From: Cycas panzhihuaensis
Lineage: Eukaryota > Cycadophyta
Length of the DNA stretch: 64,000 nt
Direction: 5' to 3'
NCBI GenBank assembly: GCA_023213395.1
Contig: CM041465.1
Location: 193,819,741 to 193,883,740 of the forward strand
In this document: positions 22,801 to 33,965 of the stretch, piece after piece
Layout of the letters: each line of letters begins with the position of its first letter
Numbering within the stretch: the first letter of the stretch is position 1
Translations under genes and position numbers: made by a program
Notes under the pieces: model-generated
What the model was told of the DNA's origin: nothing
What the model saw: only the letters and a program-made list of their open reading frames with translations
The model's database searches: none

Positions 22801-24037
22801 GGATATTGTATGATACCTTACTGAATAGTAGTATTGTCCTGATGCTAGTGACAAGTTAAGGTCATGCGTTAGGACCACTACTAGGTAGTACTTCCTCATA
22901 GAGGAGGTGTTGTATAAAAGATCCTTTGATGGGGTCCTCCTTTACTATGTAAACCTTGATGAGGTAAATTAGATACTCCACGAATGCCATAATGACATTT
23001 GTGAGGGCCACTTTGGGGGCTAATCTATGTCCCATAGGATACTTCGCATGGGTTACTATTGGCCGTCCCTTTTTAAGGATGCCCATGCTTATGTTTTGTG
23101 ATGCCACAGGTGCCAAGAGCATGCCAATGTCATCTATTCTCCTTCTGAGGTCCTACACTCTATTATCTCTTTATGACCATTTTCTCAATGGGGATTATAG
23201 CTCATTAGGGCCACAATCCCTTCTTCTTTGTCATAACACAAGTTTATCTTGACTACAACAAAATATTTCACTAAATGGGCCAAAGCAGTCCCCTTGTCTT
23301 CCACTTATAGTAAGACTATAACTACCTTTATCTACCAACATATTATCTATTAATTTGGGATTCATAATGTCTTGATCGCAGATAATGGAACTCCCTTTTG
23401 TAATAAGTAAATGGATGAGCTTTGTAGGAAGTTTTGGATATCGCACAAGACTTCTTGTTCTTATTACCCTTAGGCTAATGGCCAAATCGAGTCCTTCAAC
23501 AAGACTCTTATAAACATCCTAAAGAAAATCATTGCTCAATTCTAAAAGGATTAGCACCTTCAACTTCCCTCTACTTTATGGGCATACCACACTTCCATTC
23601 GCATGGCCATATAGATAACTCCATTCTCCTTTATATATGGAATTGAGATGGTCCTCCCCTTGGAAGTTGAAATTCCCTCCTTGCATGTCTCTCTTTGAGG
23701 TCTTATTGATGAGGAATCCTATCATTAGGCCCACCTCCTTGACCTTGAGGCTTTAGATGAGAGACATTTGGTTGCATATCAAGCGAATCCCACCTCCAAA
23801 GCTAGGCCATAAAGAATGTATAACAAACATCTTCACTCTTACCCTTTGCATCCTGGGGACTACATCCTTAAGCTAGAATACCTCCACAATCGCCTATCTA
23901 AATTCAGGCCTAAATGGGTTGGTCCTTTCATCATTCTCGAAAGTATCAACAATGGCACCTATAGGATTGCAACTCTAGAGGGTATTGAGTTTGATAAGGC
24001 CATTAATGGTAAAATTTTAAAGAAATTATATGTGTGA
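22801..24037 (+). pseudogene. Integrase of gypsy-1
   Basis: Integrase inserts the DNA copy into the host genome. The zinc finger reads CHNDICEGHFGG...CHRCQEHAN near 22990-23120. Core motifs are FTKWAKAVPL, IADNGTPF (second catalytic aspartate) and NGQIESFNKTL (catalytic glutamate). The C-terminal part from 23816 is the best preserved: PGDYILKLEYLHNRLSKFRP, KWVGPFIILE, GTYRIATLEG, ending LKKLYV before a stop at 24036. Several stops and a frameshift lie upstream. It is in the normal place after RNase H. Confidence 0.9.
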
Positions 24038-24740
24038 CCTTCCCTACTCCCAAGTAGATTAGACATACCCCTTCTTTCTTCTCACTCTGAAATGAGCCTA
24101 AACTATCACTCTAAGAATGTCCCTATTCCCTCTAACCATAGGTGGAATGGAAGTTTAGAGTCACCCCCTCATTTTTATGGTTTCGCTAGTTACATATCAT
24201 CTTTTGTTTCTCCTATAAAGGAAACCTCTCCTCTCCTAGTCGAGCATGTAAACTTCTTTAACTCTCGAGCCTAGAATAGCACCCCAACTAGGACCTCTTG
24301 TTTAAGTATCTATACTCCCTCTTTGTCATTGTTTCCTTTGCATATCCATTGTGCTTTCTCGATGGACATGCCACACATGATATAACAATAAAAACATATA
24401 TAACAATCAGCTAAAACCATCATAATGCATAATCCTTCATGCACCCATGCACCCATATCTCTATGCATCTATCTATCCATTCATATACACAAACACACAA
24501 ATAAAAAATACAACATCATCACAAAACCATCACAATACCATCATCATGGGTTAAATGGGGTACTAATTAGCCCTTATTTATATACATATAAATCATATCA
24601 TACAAGGTCATATAGGACATCAATTAGGTGTCATGCCCTAGGAAGTTGGAATCCTTATAGGGAGGAGTATAATCATGTGCTCATATATGGTGTGACTCCT
24701 TAAAGGTCCAGTACTTTTCTACCTAAAACTAATAATACAT
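24038..24740 (+). other. Non-coding 3' region of gypsy-1
   Basis: After integrase there is no sense gene. The stretch is rich in cat and atcat words, as is the matching part of gypsy-2 (60700-61130 on the other strand). It separates integrase from the antisense ORF. Confidence 0.5.
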
Positions 24741-24749
24741 CGAAGCTCC

Positions 24750-25392
24750 TTGGTACCTTGCCCTCAGAGGGTATCATCTCCTCACCAGGAGACCACATTC
24801 CTCCTAGGCTCCTTTGTCGTTACTATGAACTCCCCACCTTTCTCTCCATATGTTAAGGCCTCCTCTGGGTCACCACCATCATATGAGTATGAGACCTTCT
24901 CAATGATGACCTACTGGCGATCTACTCTACTAGCTAATCATATCTCACCTAGATATGACCCCTCTCCCCCTCTGTTACTTAGAGCCTCTCCTTAAGCATA
25001 GCGATCCTGATCTAACTCTCTATATCTTTGCCTACTCCTCCTCCTCCTTAAGTCTCTAGTGCCTAAAGTCAGCCTCATAGGGCATCCTTCTCTGTGGCTA
25101 TCTGGTCCCTCTCTGTGCAAAGTCCATCTAGCTCAACTTGTAGCTACCCTGTCCTCACCTGGTGTCCCTGGGACTTTGATGCCTATATATCCCTAGCTCT
25201 TATTAGTGGGGTAAATTCCGCTCTATATTCCCCTGCTGATTAAGGCTCCTTGCTAACTAGGATGGGAGGTTATCCCTCCACATAGACCTGGGGAAATAAC
25301 TCCCAAACTACCATCTCCAGTAGCCTCATCATCTTTGCTACTCCTACCAAACCATACATACTAGGTGTTAGTCTAATATATCTATATCTATA

Positions 25393-25425
<33 letters not shown>

Positions 25426-25960
25426 CATCTAAATCAAATCAAAGAAAACTATCTAAATAGCTAGTGATTGAAAGATGTCAAGTTAGGGTGGTGTCTCACC
25501 TCCTGGTATGACTGGCTCCTCGACTCTAATGACCACCTCCTCTATAGGAGCTCCTTGAGTAATTACTCCTCCATCCTCTACCTCTGGTACTAACTCTCCT
25601 ATCTCCTGAGTTGTTAGAGTATCTCTTGCATTATCTCCTCCCTCTACCACAACTATTGCTACCTCTGCTACTGCCATCATAACTACTACTATTATAGGAA
25701 CCTTACCCACTACTCTCCCTCTGCCTGTCAGTGCATGTGGTGGTCTATCTCCCCTATCAGGTGTTGATGGCCCTCCCTCACCTCCTGTAGCTCTTGATGA
25801 GCCTGCCCCATCACCCCCATCATCACCTCTACCCTTGTCAAGGTCATCTCCTAACTCCCTTGCCATGTCATCACTCTCCTAGTGTACCCCTCTATATGGG
25901 TCTACCATGTAGTTTACTAGGGTAAGTAGGTTGAGCGATGTCACCTCCATTGACCTCCAT
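24750..25960 (-). pseudogene. Antisense ORF of gypsy-1 (two exons)
   Basis: Transcribed against the element, between integrase and the expected 3' LTR. Exon 1 (about 25960 to 25500) reads SLNLLTLVNYM, DPYRGVH, a TAG, ESDDMARELG, then an aspartate/glycine-rich acidic stretch ending VEEPVIPGG. An AG/GTGAGA donor and a TTTGGTAG/G acceptor bound a 156-bp intron. Exon 2 resumes in frame at 25343 with VAKMMRLLEMVVWELF and VYVEG. It continues to a coiled-coil-like part around LQVELDGLCTERDQIATEK. The same protein is found antisense in gypsy-2 (58900-60640). Tat-lineage elements are known to carry extra antisense ORFs here. Function is unknown. The N-terminus is cut near 25960. Confidence 0.7.
25344..25499 (-). 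other. Intron of the antisense ORF, gypsy-1
   Basis: 156 bp with GT and AG ends on the minus strand. It contains a run of 31 T (plus-strand A run, 25394-25424). Removing it keeps the reading frame (phase 1), joining PGG to VAKMM. The gypsy-2 copy has a 102-bp intron at the same place. Confidence 0.6.
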
Positions 25961-26763
25961 ATATAAACATATATAATCATCTTTAACTAACTGTATTTGT
26001 GTTATAATCTCTCTAGAGGATAAGGACTCCTCATATAATTTATGTCTTATAAGCTGTGATATCTTAAAGATCAACAAATTGAGATCAAGTAGACAATCAA
26101 TGCACTTCTTCAACAAGAGCTTATTCCTAGACTTGTTCCTTTCTACTACTTTAGAACCCCCTCCTTCCAACACCTTATTAATATTTCATCAAAGTTTAAC
26201 TAAAATCTCCTCTATAGCCTTGGAGTTTTAGATAAAAGTATTACTATTTTTATCCAAAATATTAGGCAAGATGCTTAAACCATAGTTAAGAGAAATGCCA
26301 CTCATCTTTCTTCTATGGGTCTAGCTAATACATGGCTTTGATTCTTAACTATATTTAAGGGAATATGAGGTAGATGTAAACACTACTCCCTATTGGAATT
26401 TTTGAAGGGATCTAAGGGTTTTGGTATGTTTCAGAGATTGCCCATATATAAAAATTACATATGCATAAAAATCACCAAATAGAGTAGCTCTGAGTTGCCA
26501 CATAGAGATTGCATATGCCCAAACCTCCTATCATCATCTACTCATATATAACCATGGTGAAATTTATCACCCACACATGGAGAATTTATGAAGAAAATTG
26601 ATCTAAAGATAATATACAATTGATCTATTAGTCCATACAATGAAAGTTTAATCCAGAGAAGAAATAGGTATGATTATTCATTAAAATAAAAAATTTATAT
26701 TTAAATTTCTTAATTAAATTATATTTTATATTATTTCAGACCCATAGGTATCAAATATTATTA

Positions 26764-26765
<2 letters not shown>
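25961..26765. other. Unassigned AT-rich sequence after gypsy-1
   Basis: Similarity to the gypsy-2 antisense ORF stops near 25960, and no 3' LTR matching 8000-11120 follows. One minus-strand frame, 25892-26173, is open for 93 codons, but its residues match nothing I know. I take it as chance or as part of an unknown repeat. Confidence 0.35.
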
Positions 26766-26833
<68 letters not shown>

Positions 26834-26834
26834 T
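26766..26834. repeat. (TA)n(CA)n microsatellite
   Basis: About 40 bases of TA are followed by about 28 bases of CA. Confidence 0.95.
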
Positions 26835-28668
26835 GCAAATATAAAATTGAATTAAGTTATTTTTGATAAGTTTTAAAATCTATGAAGCCCCCTTGTAGTT
26901 CAGTGAATAATCACATAAAGTGAACACATGACTAACAACCCTAGCTGAAATGGGATAAATGATTTTTATTAAGGATTTTATGTGACTAGTGACCCTAGCC
27001 AAAAGGGGCTGAGTGATTTTTCTTAAGGATTACACACTTTTCTATGACATACTAACATTATTTTAAGTATAATGTTTCACTAGAATATCCATTTTTTATC
27101 TTATTAGTTACATTAGAAAGTGAATTTTGAGACAATAAAAAAGAGTGGTTGTAAGGCATATTTTAGAAATCAAATGATAGAGATATCAATTATTAAATTT
27201 AATAAAAATACTCTTAACCTCATAAAAGATGTATTTTATGATCTCTTTTAAGAAAACCTTTAGTATATTTTGATGTTTTCAAAGGCTCTTGATATGATGA
27301 TGATGTTATTATTGATAATTGAAGAATAAAAAAGGGAGTTCCATTTAAAGATAAATAACTTAGCACTCATTTATGATATTTAAAGGCTTATAATAGATGA
27401 AAAAATTATTAAGTAGAACATATTTTAAATGATATTAATATGAAAATATTTTGACATATATTAGATATAAAAAATCCCCTTAGAATTTTAACATTTGATT
27501 TAGTGAAATAAATATCACTAATCAAATTTCAATGATCACCTAGTTTGAATAACTATTTGAATGATTAAAGATACCTATTTTTTGAATGATGATGATGAAA
27601 CCACTTGATATCTTGATAAAGGCCCAAGTTTCATTATTTGATAGAGAGGTAAATTATTAATGAGAGAGATTGAGAATTCTATATATTTTATGAGATAAGG
27701 AAAAGTCTCATATATTGTTTGCTTGGTACACTAATTCAATTATTAAGATTATCTAGTTGATAGAAGAAATGCATTTGTGGATGATAAATTTGACTTACCA
27801 TATATGACAAGAGGCATGGAAACATGCTATTTATATTACCATATCATAACTAATATGTCTTGGCTAAATAATTTAGCCTATTACTAAAGTTAGTAATTTT
27901 TTTTTGATGATATTGATATTTTATTAATGGTTTCTAAAAGAAAGTTATAAGTGTACAAAAGGATCAATGAAGATAACACACAAGATATTTGCTTATATGC
28001 AAGAGGTAATATGAATAATGGTACTCTTGTATAATACATAGATTGTATTGTTAATATCATATACAAGAGGTGACATATTTTATGCTACTCTTATTTGCTA
28101 ATGAGCAACATATAGGAAGCACTTCCTATAAAACTAGTAACTATAGGATCTAGTTATATAGCTATTTTAGTAGATAGTTATTATTTTATATAGATATAAT
28201 TAATTATTTTTATTTTAAAGATTATTAAATACTTATTAATAGATGATATTTTATAACAACTTTACAGATGGAGATATGAAGATGTTCAGGAAAACACTTC
28301 ATATGTCAGTTGATGCTTGATAGATAAATGATAGTTATTCTATAGGTTGATTGTTTATAATTAGTTATTAATAATAATAAATAAATAATAATAAATAACT
28401 ATATATTTACTATAGTTAATTATAGGTATTATAGATTATTGATTATAGGATCTAAGCTTAATGGATGGTAAATTTATAGGTTACAAGTGATGATACATTG
28501 TACATCTTAATATAAATTTTAATATATCTTATAAATTCTAATAAAATGAAGTTATGAAGATTAAAGACTAAGGCTAAATACTTGAAGATGAAGATTTAAG
28601 ACATTAAACATTAAAGGAAAATAATGGAAAATATAATATTATTTGCACATATAATGTTTAGTATTAAT
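26835..28668 (+). other. Element D internal sequence, right part
   Basis: AT-rich with no open frame of note. A segment near 26975-27055 resembles 7815-7895 on the other side of gypsy-1. Just before the LTR is the purine-rich run aaaggaaaataatggaaaa, a possible polypurine tract (28612-28630). Confidence 0.35.
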
Positions 28669-29023
28669 GTTGTGAACCCACATACAATTCCACTCATCAG
28701 GTACATTAAGAGATATGATATAAACACATATCCATATACAAATATTATTGAATAGTATAAAGGTTCAATAGAAATAATAGGGTACTTATGAGGTGATTAT
28801 TGATATAAATATATACACATACCAATTGAGAACTTGAGAAAGGTCTATGGCCTAAAGATGTAATTATTCTAATATTTAAGATTAGCTCCCAACTCTATCC
28901 TTCTTCCTAATTTATTTCACATTAGATTTATATATATATAACTATTATCTATCTTATGGTACATGTCTGCTCTATTATATACTTTATGATTTATGTTTAT
29001 CTTGATATATTTAACTTATATAT

Positions 29024-29101
<78 letters not shown>

Positions 29102-29118
29102 ATGATATGCATACATTA
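28669..29118 (+). repeat. Copia-type LTR, right copy, first segment
   Basis: It starts tgttgtgaaccca and aligns with 2455-2800. It is cut at 29118 by the second gag-only element and continues at 33205-33290, where ctcatggaataattcatt matches ctcataatatgattgaatt at about 2821. The end of the segment has been expanded by a (TA)n(TG)n run. Confidence 0.6.
29016..29103. repeat. (TA)n(TG)n(TATG)n microsatellite
   Basis: A TA run broken once by taaa, then TG repeats and tatg repeats, inside the LTR remnant. Confidence 0.95.
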
Positions 29119-29449
29119 TGAAGGTTTGAAATAATGGAGATAGAGAGGAGCAGTAAGCAGCATTCAATCTATAATAGAGTAAGAGCATAAACCAAATCAC
29201 ATTTATAAAGCCATGCTTGAGAGCATTACAAATTTCCAAATAGTGGTGGTGTCAAAAAACACTAGAGTTTATCACCCCAAAAAATATATAGTTTGAGGGA
29301 GGAGGGAAACCTCCTCAACCTCTAAAATTCAAACAATATTAAAAAAATACTTAACTCAAGTCATGATTAACCTTACCTGACTTACCTTTACATGTGTCTG
29401 CTTATATATGCAAAAGGGGGGAGAGAGGTGATGATTATTAACCCCAACA
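29119..29449 (-). repeat. 3' LTR of gag-only copy 2
   Basis: From tgaaggtttg to accccaaca on the plus strand. It aligns over its full length with 32873-33204. Confidence 0.9.
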
Positions 29450-29462
29450 TTCTCCCCCTTAA
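29450..29462 (-). other. Polypurine tract of gag-only copy 2
   Basis: On the minus strand it reads TTAAGGGGGAGAA, the same as copy 1 apart from the end. Confidence 0.75.
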
Positions 29463-29469
29463 TAGTCAT

Positions 29470-30165
29470 CATGATTATCTTCATTTGTCTTTGAATTTGT
29501 AGTACATGTATTTGAGGAAAACTTTGAAATAGTAATTAAATAAATGCCCTTTAACTTTGTCTTTATCTTCATTGATGTGATCATTAACTTATATCATTAT
29601 CTTTGCAAAGTAGTTTCCTTCAACATAGTATGGTTCAGGTGATCTCCAAGTAGGTGTGGCTTGCTTCAAATGGAGAAGAGTGGCTTCATCTTTTACTTTA
29701 TCTTCTTGATTCTTTATCTTATGAGAATTGATCAAGTTATAGGTATATACAACATAGTCAAATGCAATAATGCGATCATCCATTTGATTTGAGTTATCAA
29801 TATTAGCCTTTTCAACATAAAATACCTACTCTATCATTTGTCTCACATGTACAACATCATCAACATAGTTAAATTCATTTGACTCTAAGGTTTCTCCCTC
29901 ATAAATTTATTCTAGAGTATCCCAAATAGATTTGGATTTAGTTAACTTGCCAATATTAATGAATATCATCATTGATTATACTAAAAATTAATGATATGAC
30001 TTTATTATCCTTTATTAAGTTTTCTTTATAATTTTGTTCATCCTCTAGGTAACCACATTCAACAAATTTCCAAAGGTTATTTGCACTTAGAAATATTTTT
30101 AACAAGCCTTTCCAAATAAGAAAATTAGTTCCACCAAATGTGGGAATTAAAAAATCATCTAGATA
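29470..30165 (-). pseudogene. gag: Copia-type gag of gag-only copy 2
   Basis: The minus strand reads FLIPTFGGTNFLIWKGLLK, LSANNLWKFVECGYLED, KENLIKDNKVISLIFSIIND and, after a frameshift near 29955, KSKSIWDTLE and IYEGETLE. This is the copia gag N-terminal domain. A lysine-rich tail (open 29589-29783) runs to the purine tract. It parallels copy 1 motif by motif, including the position against the 3' LTR. Frameshifts and stops prevent translation. Confidence 0.7.
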
Positions 30166-32854
30166 AGTTATAAAACTTTTAGTTTATGAACTCAAATAAA
30201 TAGATGAAGGCCTTTAATAAATGAATAACATAAAGTAGTTAATAGATGCTTTTCAACAAATTCCAACATAAATCCTTTAATTAATGTAGGTAAGTAATGA
30301 GATCAAATGCATATCTTTTTAAGATAAATGCTTTCCTTTTGGATGAAACTAAATCAATCAATGATTTTATGCAAACCTTAAAAGTAAAGAGCTAAAGTGA
30401 GCCAAAGATAATTTGAAATATATATACTATCTTTTAGATGAATGCCTTCATAAAGTAATGAAAAATAACTTGATAATAAAGGAAAATGTATGGTTCAAGA
30501 ATATTGTTTGCAATCTAGCTTTCATGAGGGTTTAAATAAGCTTTGAAAAATAATGAAATGCTTTGAATGCTTATATGCAATAGAATGCACCTTGAAAATG
30601 CTTTGAAAGCTTGAAATAAAACCAATTAAACCTTCTCTATATAGATAAAATCATTAAGAGTAAATATGATCTCTTTTAAATCAAAGAAATATGTATATAT
30701 ACTTGAAAAATACATATGGAATAAATCTTAAGTAAATGGCTTCAAAGAGACAATAATTGGCCTAAAAATAGGCAATAACTGATCTTTAGGAGAGCTTTGA
30801 ATCAAATTTATAAGCTAAAAAATAAAATAAAAGCTTTAGATTAGGGTTATAGTGCACCAGTTTGACATTTTTGATTCAAAGAGGGGCTCCTTCTATTTAG
30901 GAGGCTAAAATGGAGCTTAATAGCCATAAAAACCCAATTGTAAGCTTTTAAAACAAGTAAGAGCTACCAATAATTGATTAGTATCTTAATAATAAATAAA
31001 TATGTTGAGTTAGAGTGAAACTTTTACTTGAAATATTTAATAATATGTCTACTTAGGAACAAATATGAGCCTCAATGTTAACCACTTTAAAGAGTTATAA
31101 GACAATTTTAGATTGAAGTAAAATTTATTCCAATGTGAAGAGTATTAAAAACTCTTTTTGACGAATTCAACTATTCAAAAAACAAGCTCCTAGAGCTCAA
31201 GATATTAATGAATGAGTGAGAGGACCCTTTTAAGAGATTAAAATGGAGCCACAGGGCTTAGATGCTACAAACTTTAGATTAAATCTTTGTATAATGATGT
31301 GGAAAAGGTCATATATAGATTAAAGATCCCTTAGTGTGTCTTAAGCTAAAGAAACTTAGAAAAAATACTTTAATATTACTAAAAAATAATGAACTAAGCT
31401 AAATATATTATCTCAACTTCACTAGCTTTGAAAACCTATAAAATACCTTCAAATTAGATAAAACATTATACCATCATGTAGAGGATTAAACTATATTTCC
31501 AACAAAATAGATGGTTTGGAAAACAGAGCTCGTATACAAGAGTTATTATAGAAAAGGTGAAAGGACCTTTTTACAGTTAACAAAGTAAATGCTGAATGAA
31601 GAGGTTACTTCAAATGATTAAATCTCAGTCAAATGGTTTCAAATATGACAAATGAGTAGTCCACAATATAGCTCTCTAAAAGATGAATGTGATGGACCTA
31701 GTTTCACTAAAAATTAACAAGCTGGAGAGAAGATACAATGGAAAAAGTGACAGTAACCTTTTGAGAAAAAATATAAATAAAATTTTAAAATTAAAAAGTG
31801 ACTAACCCTCTTAATACACAGGCTAATGGTTACATAGAGACCAATATGATCCCTAGTTGACTGAAGAAGGGTTCTAAGACCTCAAATATCATTAAAATAA
31901 ATTAATTCAAAGCTATAAAGTTTAACTTTATAAAACATTAATCAAAACATAAATAAATTTAAAAATAAAAAATGTGTAGAGGCTGTGCACACAGATAAAA
32001 ATTCATGGAGCTCATTTTATTTGTACACAACTCATATTATGACAAAATTTTAGAAAAGGCTAGATATCCATACTATAGAGTCACTTCTAAAATTTCATAA
32101 AGATCTGATGATCATAGAGAGAGAACAAAGTGATTCATCTCAAGAAGGCTGTAAAAGATATATAGATTGTGTAAAGGTCATACAACTTAGTGAGAGCCCA
32201 TAATACTTCAAAGATTACTTACTCTACTTTGTATTAGGTCTACACCACTATCATAAAAGGAACTAGATAAAAAATGAAGCCAAAATAAGTAAATAAGAAG
32301 TGAGGAAGAGGGGTTTTATTGCCAAAATGAGTAACAAAGCTTCTAAGAGGGAGATTTCTTCGTAGGAGCGATCAAATTTGAAACCGCTAAATTTGGTGTA
32401 GAGTTAACTTGAAGAGACTTGAAATGAATGGTCATTGGATAGGGTTTTGGTCATTGTAGAGAGTGCACTAGCCTGTAGAAGTTTAAGTATATAGAGAAAC
32501 TGTAAAAGAATAGTGAAAAAATAATAAAAACTTATAAAATATCAACCAAAACCTTAATATAATTTCTCCAAAGGACTGCTGGGTTGAATACACATGCTAT
32601 TACTACATAAATCCAAAGAAATACTAATTAAATAGAGTATACACACCAAAATTAGCTAAATATTTAATAAAACTATACAAAACTATTAATAAAACTTTAT
32701 AAAGTGATAAAATATTGAATGTTTTTACTTGCCATGAGTAGCTTTGATAGATTTCCTTTTCAAAAAATAATAGATCTTTGCTTGGTATTAAATGAAGCCA
32801 ACTTAAGAAGCTTTAAATGTAGTCCAGGCTCCAAAATGCTAAATGAAATTAAGA
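30166..32854 (-). other. Non-coding interior of gag-only copy 2
   Basis: Related to 4704-7461. Looking for a hidden ORF gave none. The agctc...ggaccttttta motif recurs near 31190, 31530 and 31730. Confidence 0.5.
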
Positions 32855-32872
32855 TCTTGGTCCAATACCAAA
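32855..32872 (-). other. Primer binding site of gag-only copy 2
   Basis: On the minus strand it reads TTTGGTATTGGACCAAG. The first seven bases of the tRNA-Met site are kept and the rest has changed. Confidence 0.6.
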
Positions 32873-33204
32873 TGAAGGTTTGAAATCATAGAGATAGAGC
32901 AAAGCAGTAAGCAATATTCAATCTATTATAGAGTAAGAGCATGAACCAAATCACATTCATCAAGCCATGTTTGAGAGCATTACATATTTATAAACAGTGG
33001 TGGTGTAAAAAAATACTAGGGTTTGTCACCCTAGACAATATATAGTTTGAGGGAGAAGGGAAACCTCCTCAACCTCCAAAATTTAAATAATATTAAAAAA
33101 ATACCTAAACTCAAGTTACCATTAACCTTACTTGACTTACCTTCACATGTGTACGCTTACATATGTAAAAGGTGGGAGAAGGGTGATGAGCATTAACCTT
33201 AATA
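32873..33204 (-). repeat. 5' LTR of gag-only copy 2
   Basis: It aligns with 29119-29449. Its outer end has decayed from caaca to taata but is fixed by the catta duplication. Confidence 0.9.
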
Positions 33205-33290
33205 CATTACTCATGGAATAATTCATTAATTATATATGGTTATTATATTTTTTCTATCAATATTCACTATATCATAATATGGTATAAAAC
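33205..33290 (+). repeat. Copia-type LTR, right copy, second segment
   Basis: The remainder of the LTR begun at 28669. It ends at ataatatggtata, matching ataatatggtatc before the primer site at 2885. Confidence 0.55.
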
Positions 33291-33479
33291 TTAAATTCTA
33301 AATTCTAATATTTATAATATGGGATGCTAGTATTGATGAGTCCCCACTAACTCATCCATAAGAAAATTGATTCTATGGTCCTAACTCCTTTAACCCTCTT
33401 ACTTTGAACCTCCTTTCCCCATTTTCTAGATTAAGTTTGTTGTATAGGGTTATTTAGGAGTTAAGGTTAGGGTAAATTA

Positions 33480-33965
33480 ATTTGACTTTAGGAGGATTGG
33501 TTATGTTATGTTAGGTATGTAGAAGTGACTACAATTGGGGACATACACCTTAGTGACACCCTTACACTCTAAGAGACTTTTTATTGAGTATTATTTAGTC
33601 CTTCTAAGGATACCTACTAATAGATAAATTGATATTATCTTTATGATTTTCAGTTAGGTTGTAATTTCCTCTTTAGACTATTTTTAGATATGTTTGCTTC
33701 TTTATTTGCTTTCTTACATTTCTTATTTAATTAGATAGAGCTTATATACTTTCTTTTAGATTTTTTTCCTTAGGCACACTATACTCACCTATACATTTCT
33801 CCTTAGCTTAGAATATAGTTAATTTTTTTGCCTACACTCATATCCACAAAATACATGGGTGTCTTATAGGAGTTATAAATTTATGCCTTATCCTCTTCCC
33901 TTCAGGTCTACTCATTGAGTTATATTATTTATCCTCCCTTCCAATAATCAATACTTTAATCTTTT
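33480..33965 (+). repeat. Outer repeat A, right copy
   Basis: Same orientation as 1-480. It begins about 190 bp after the interrupted copia LTR ends. Matching blocks include tatttagtccttctaaggat, ttcttttagattttttcc and aggtctactcattgag. Confidence 0.55.

Larger units (their letters stand above)
29119..33204 (-). mobile_element. Gag-only LTR retrotransposon, copy 2
   Basis: A 4.09-kb minus-strand element of the same family as 3611-7794. It is flanked by a perfect 5-bp duplication, catta (29114-29118 and 33205-33209). It has 331- and 332-bp LTRs, a primer site beside the right LTR and a purine tract beside the left LTR. The only coding trace is gag, again next to the 3' LTR. It inserted into the right copia-type LTR, whose two halves join cleanly when it is removed. 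Confidence 0.85.

Noticed and set aside
25394-25424. Run of 31 A as the tail of a LINE or processed pseudogene
   Set aside because: No reverse-transcribed body lies upstream and no target duplication is seen. The run falls inside the intron of the antisense ORF as a T tract.
26766-26834. AT runs (also 36014-36064, 40259-40319) as replication origins or matrix attachment sites
   Set aside because: Simple microsatellites. Nothing but base composition supports a function.
7795-27060. The 7815-7895 and 26975-27055 similarity as the target duplication of gypsy-1
   Set aside because: LTR elements duplicate about 5 bp. An 80-bp diverged match is an old internal repeat of the host element.
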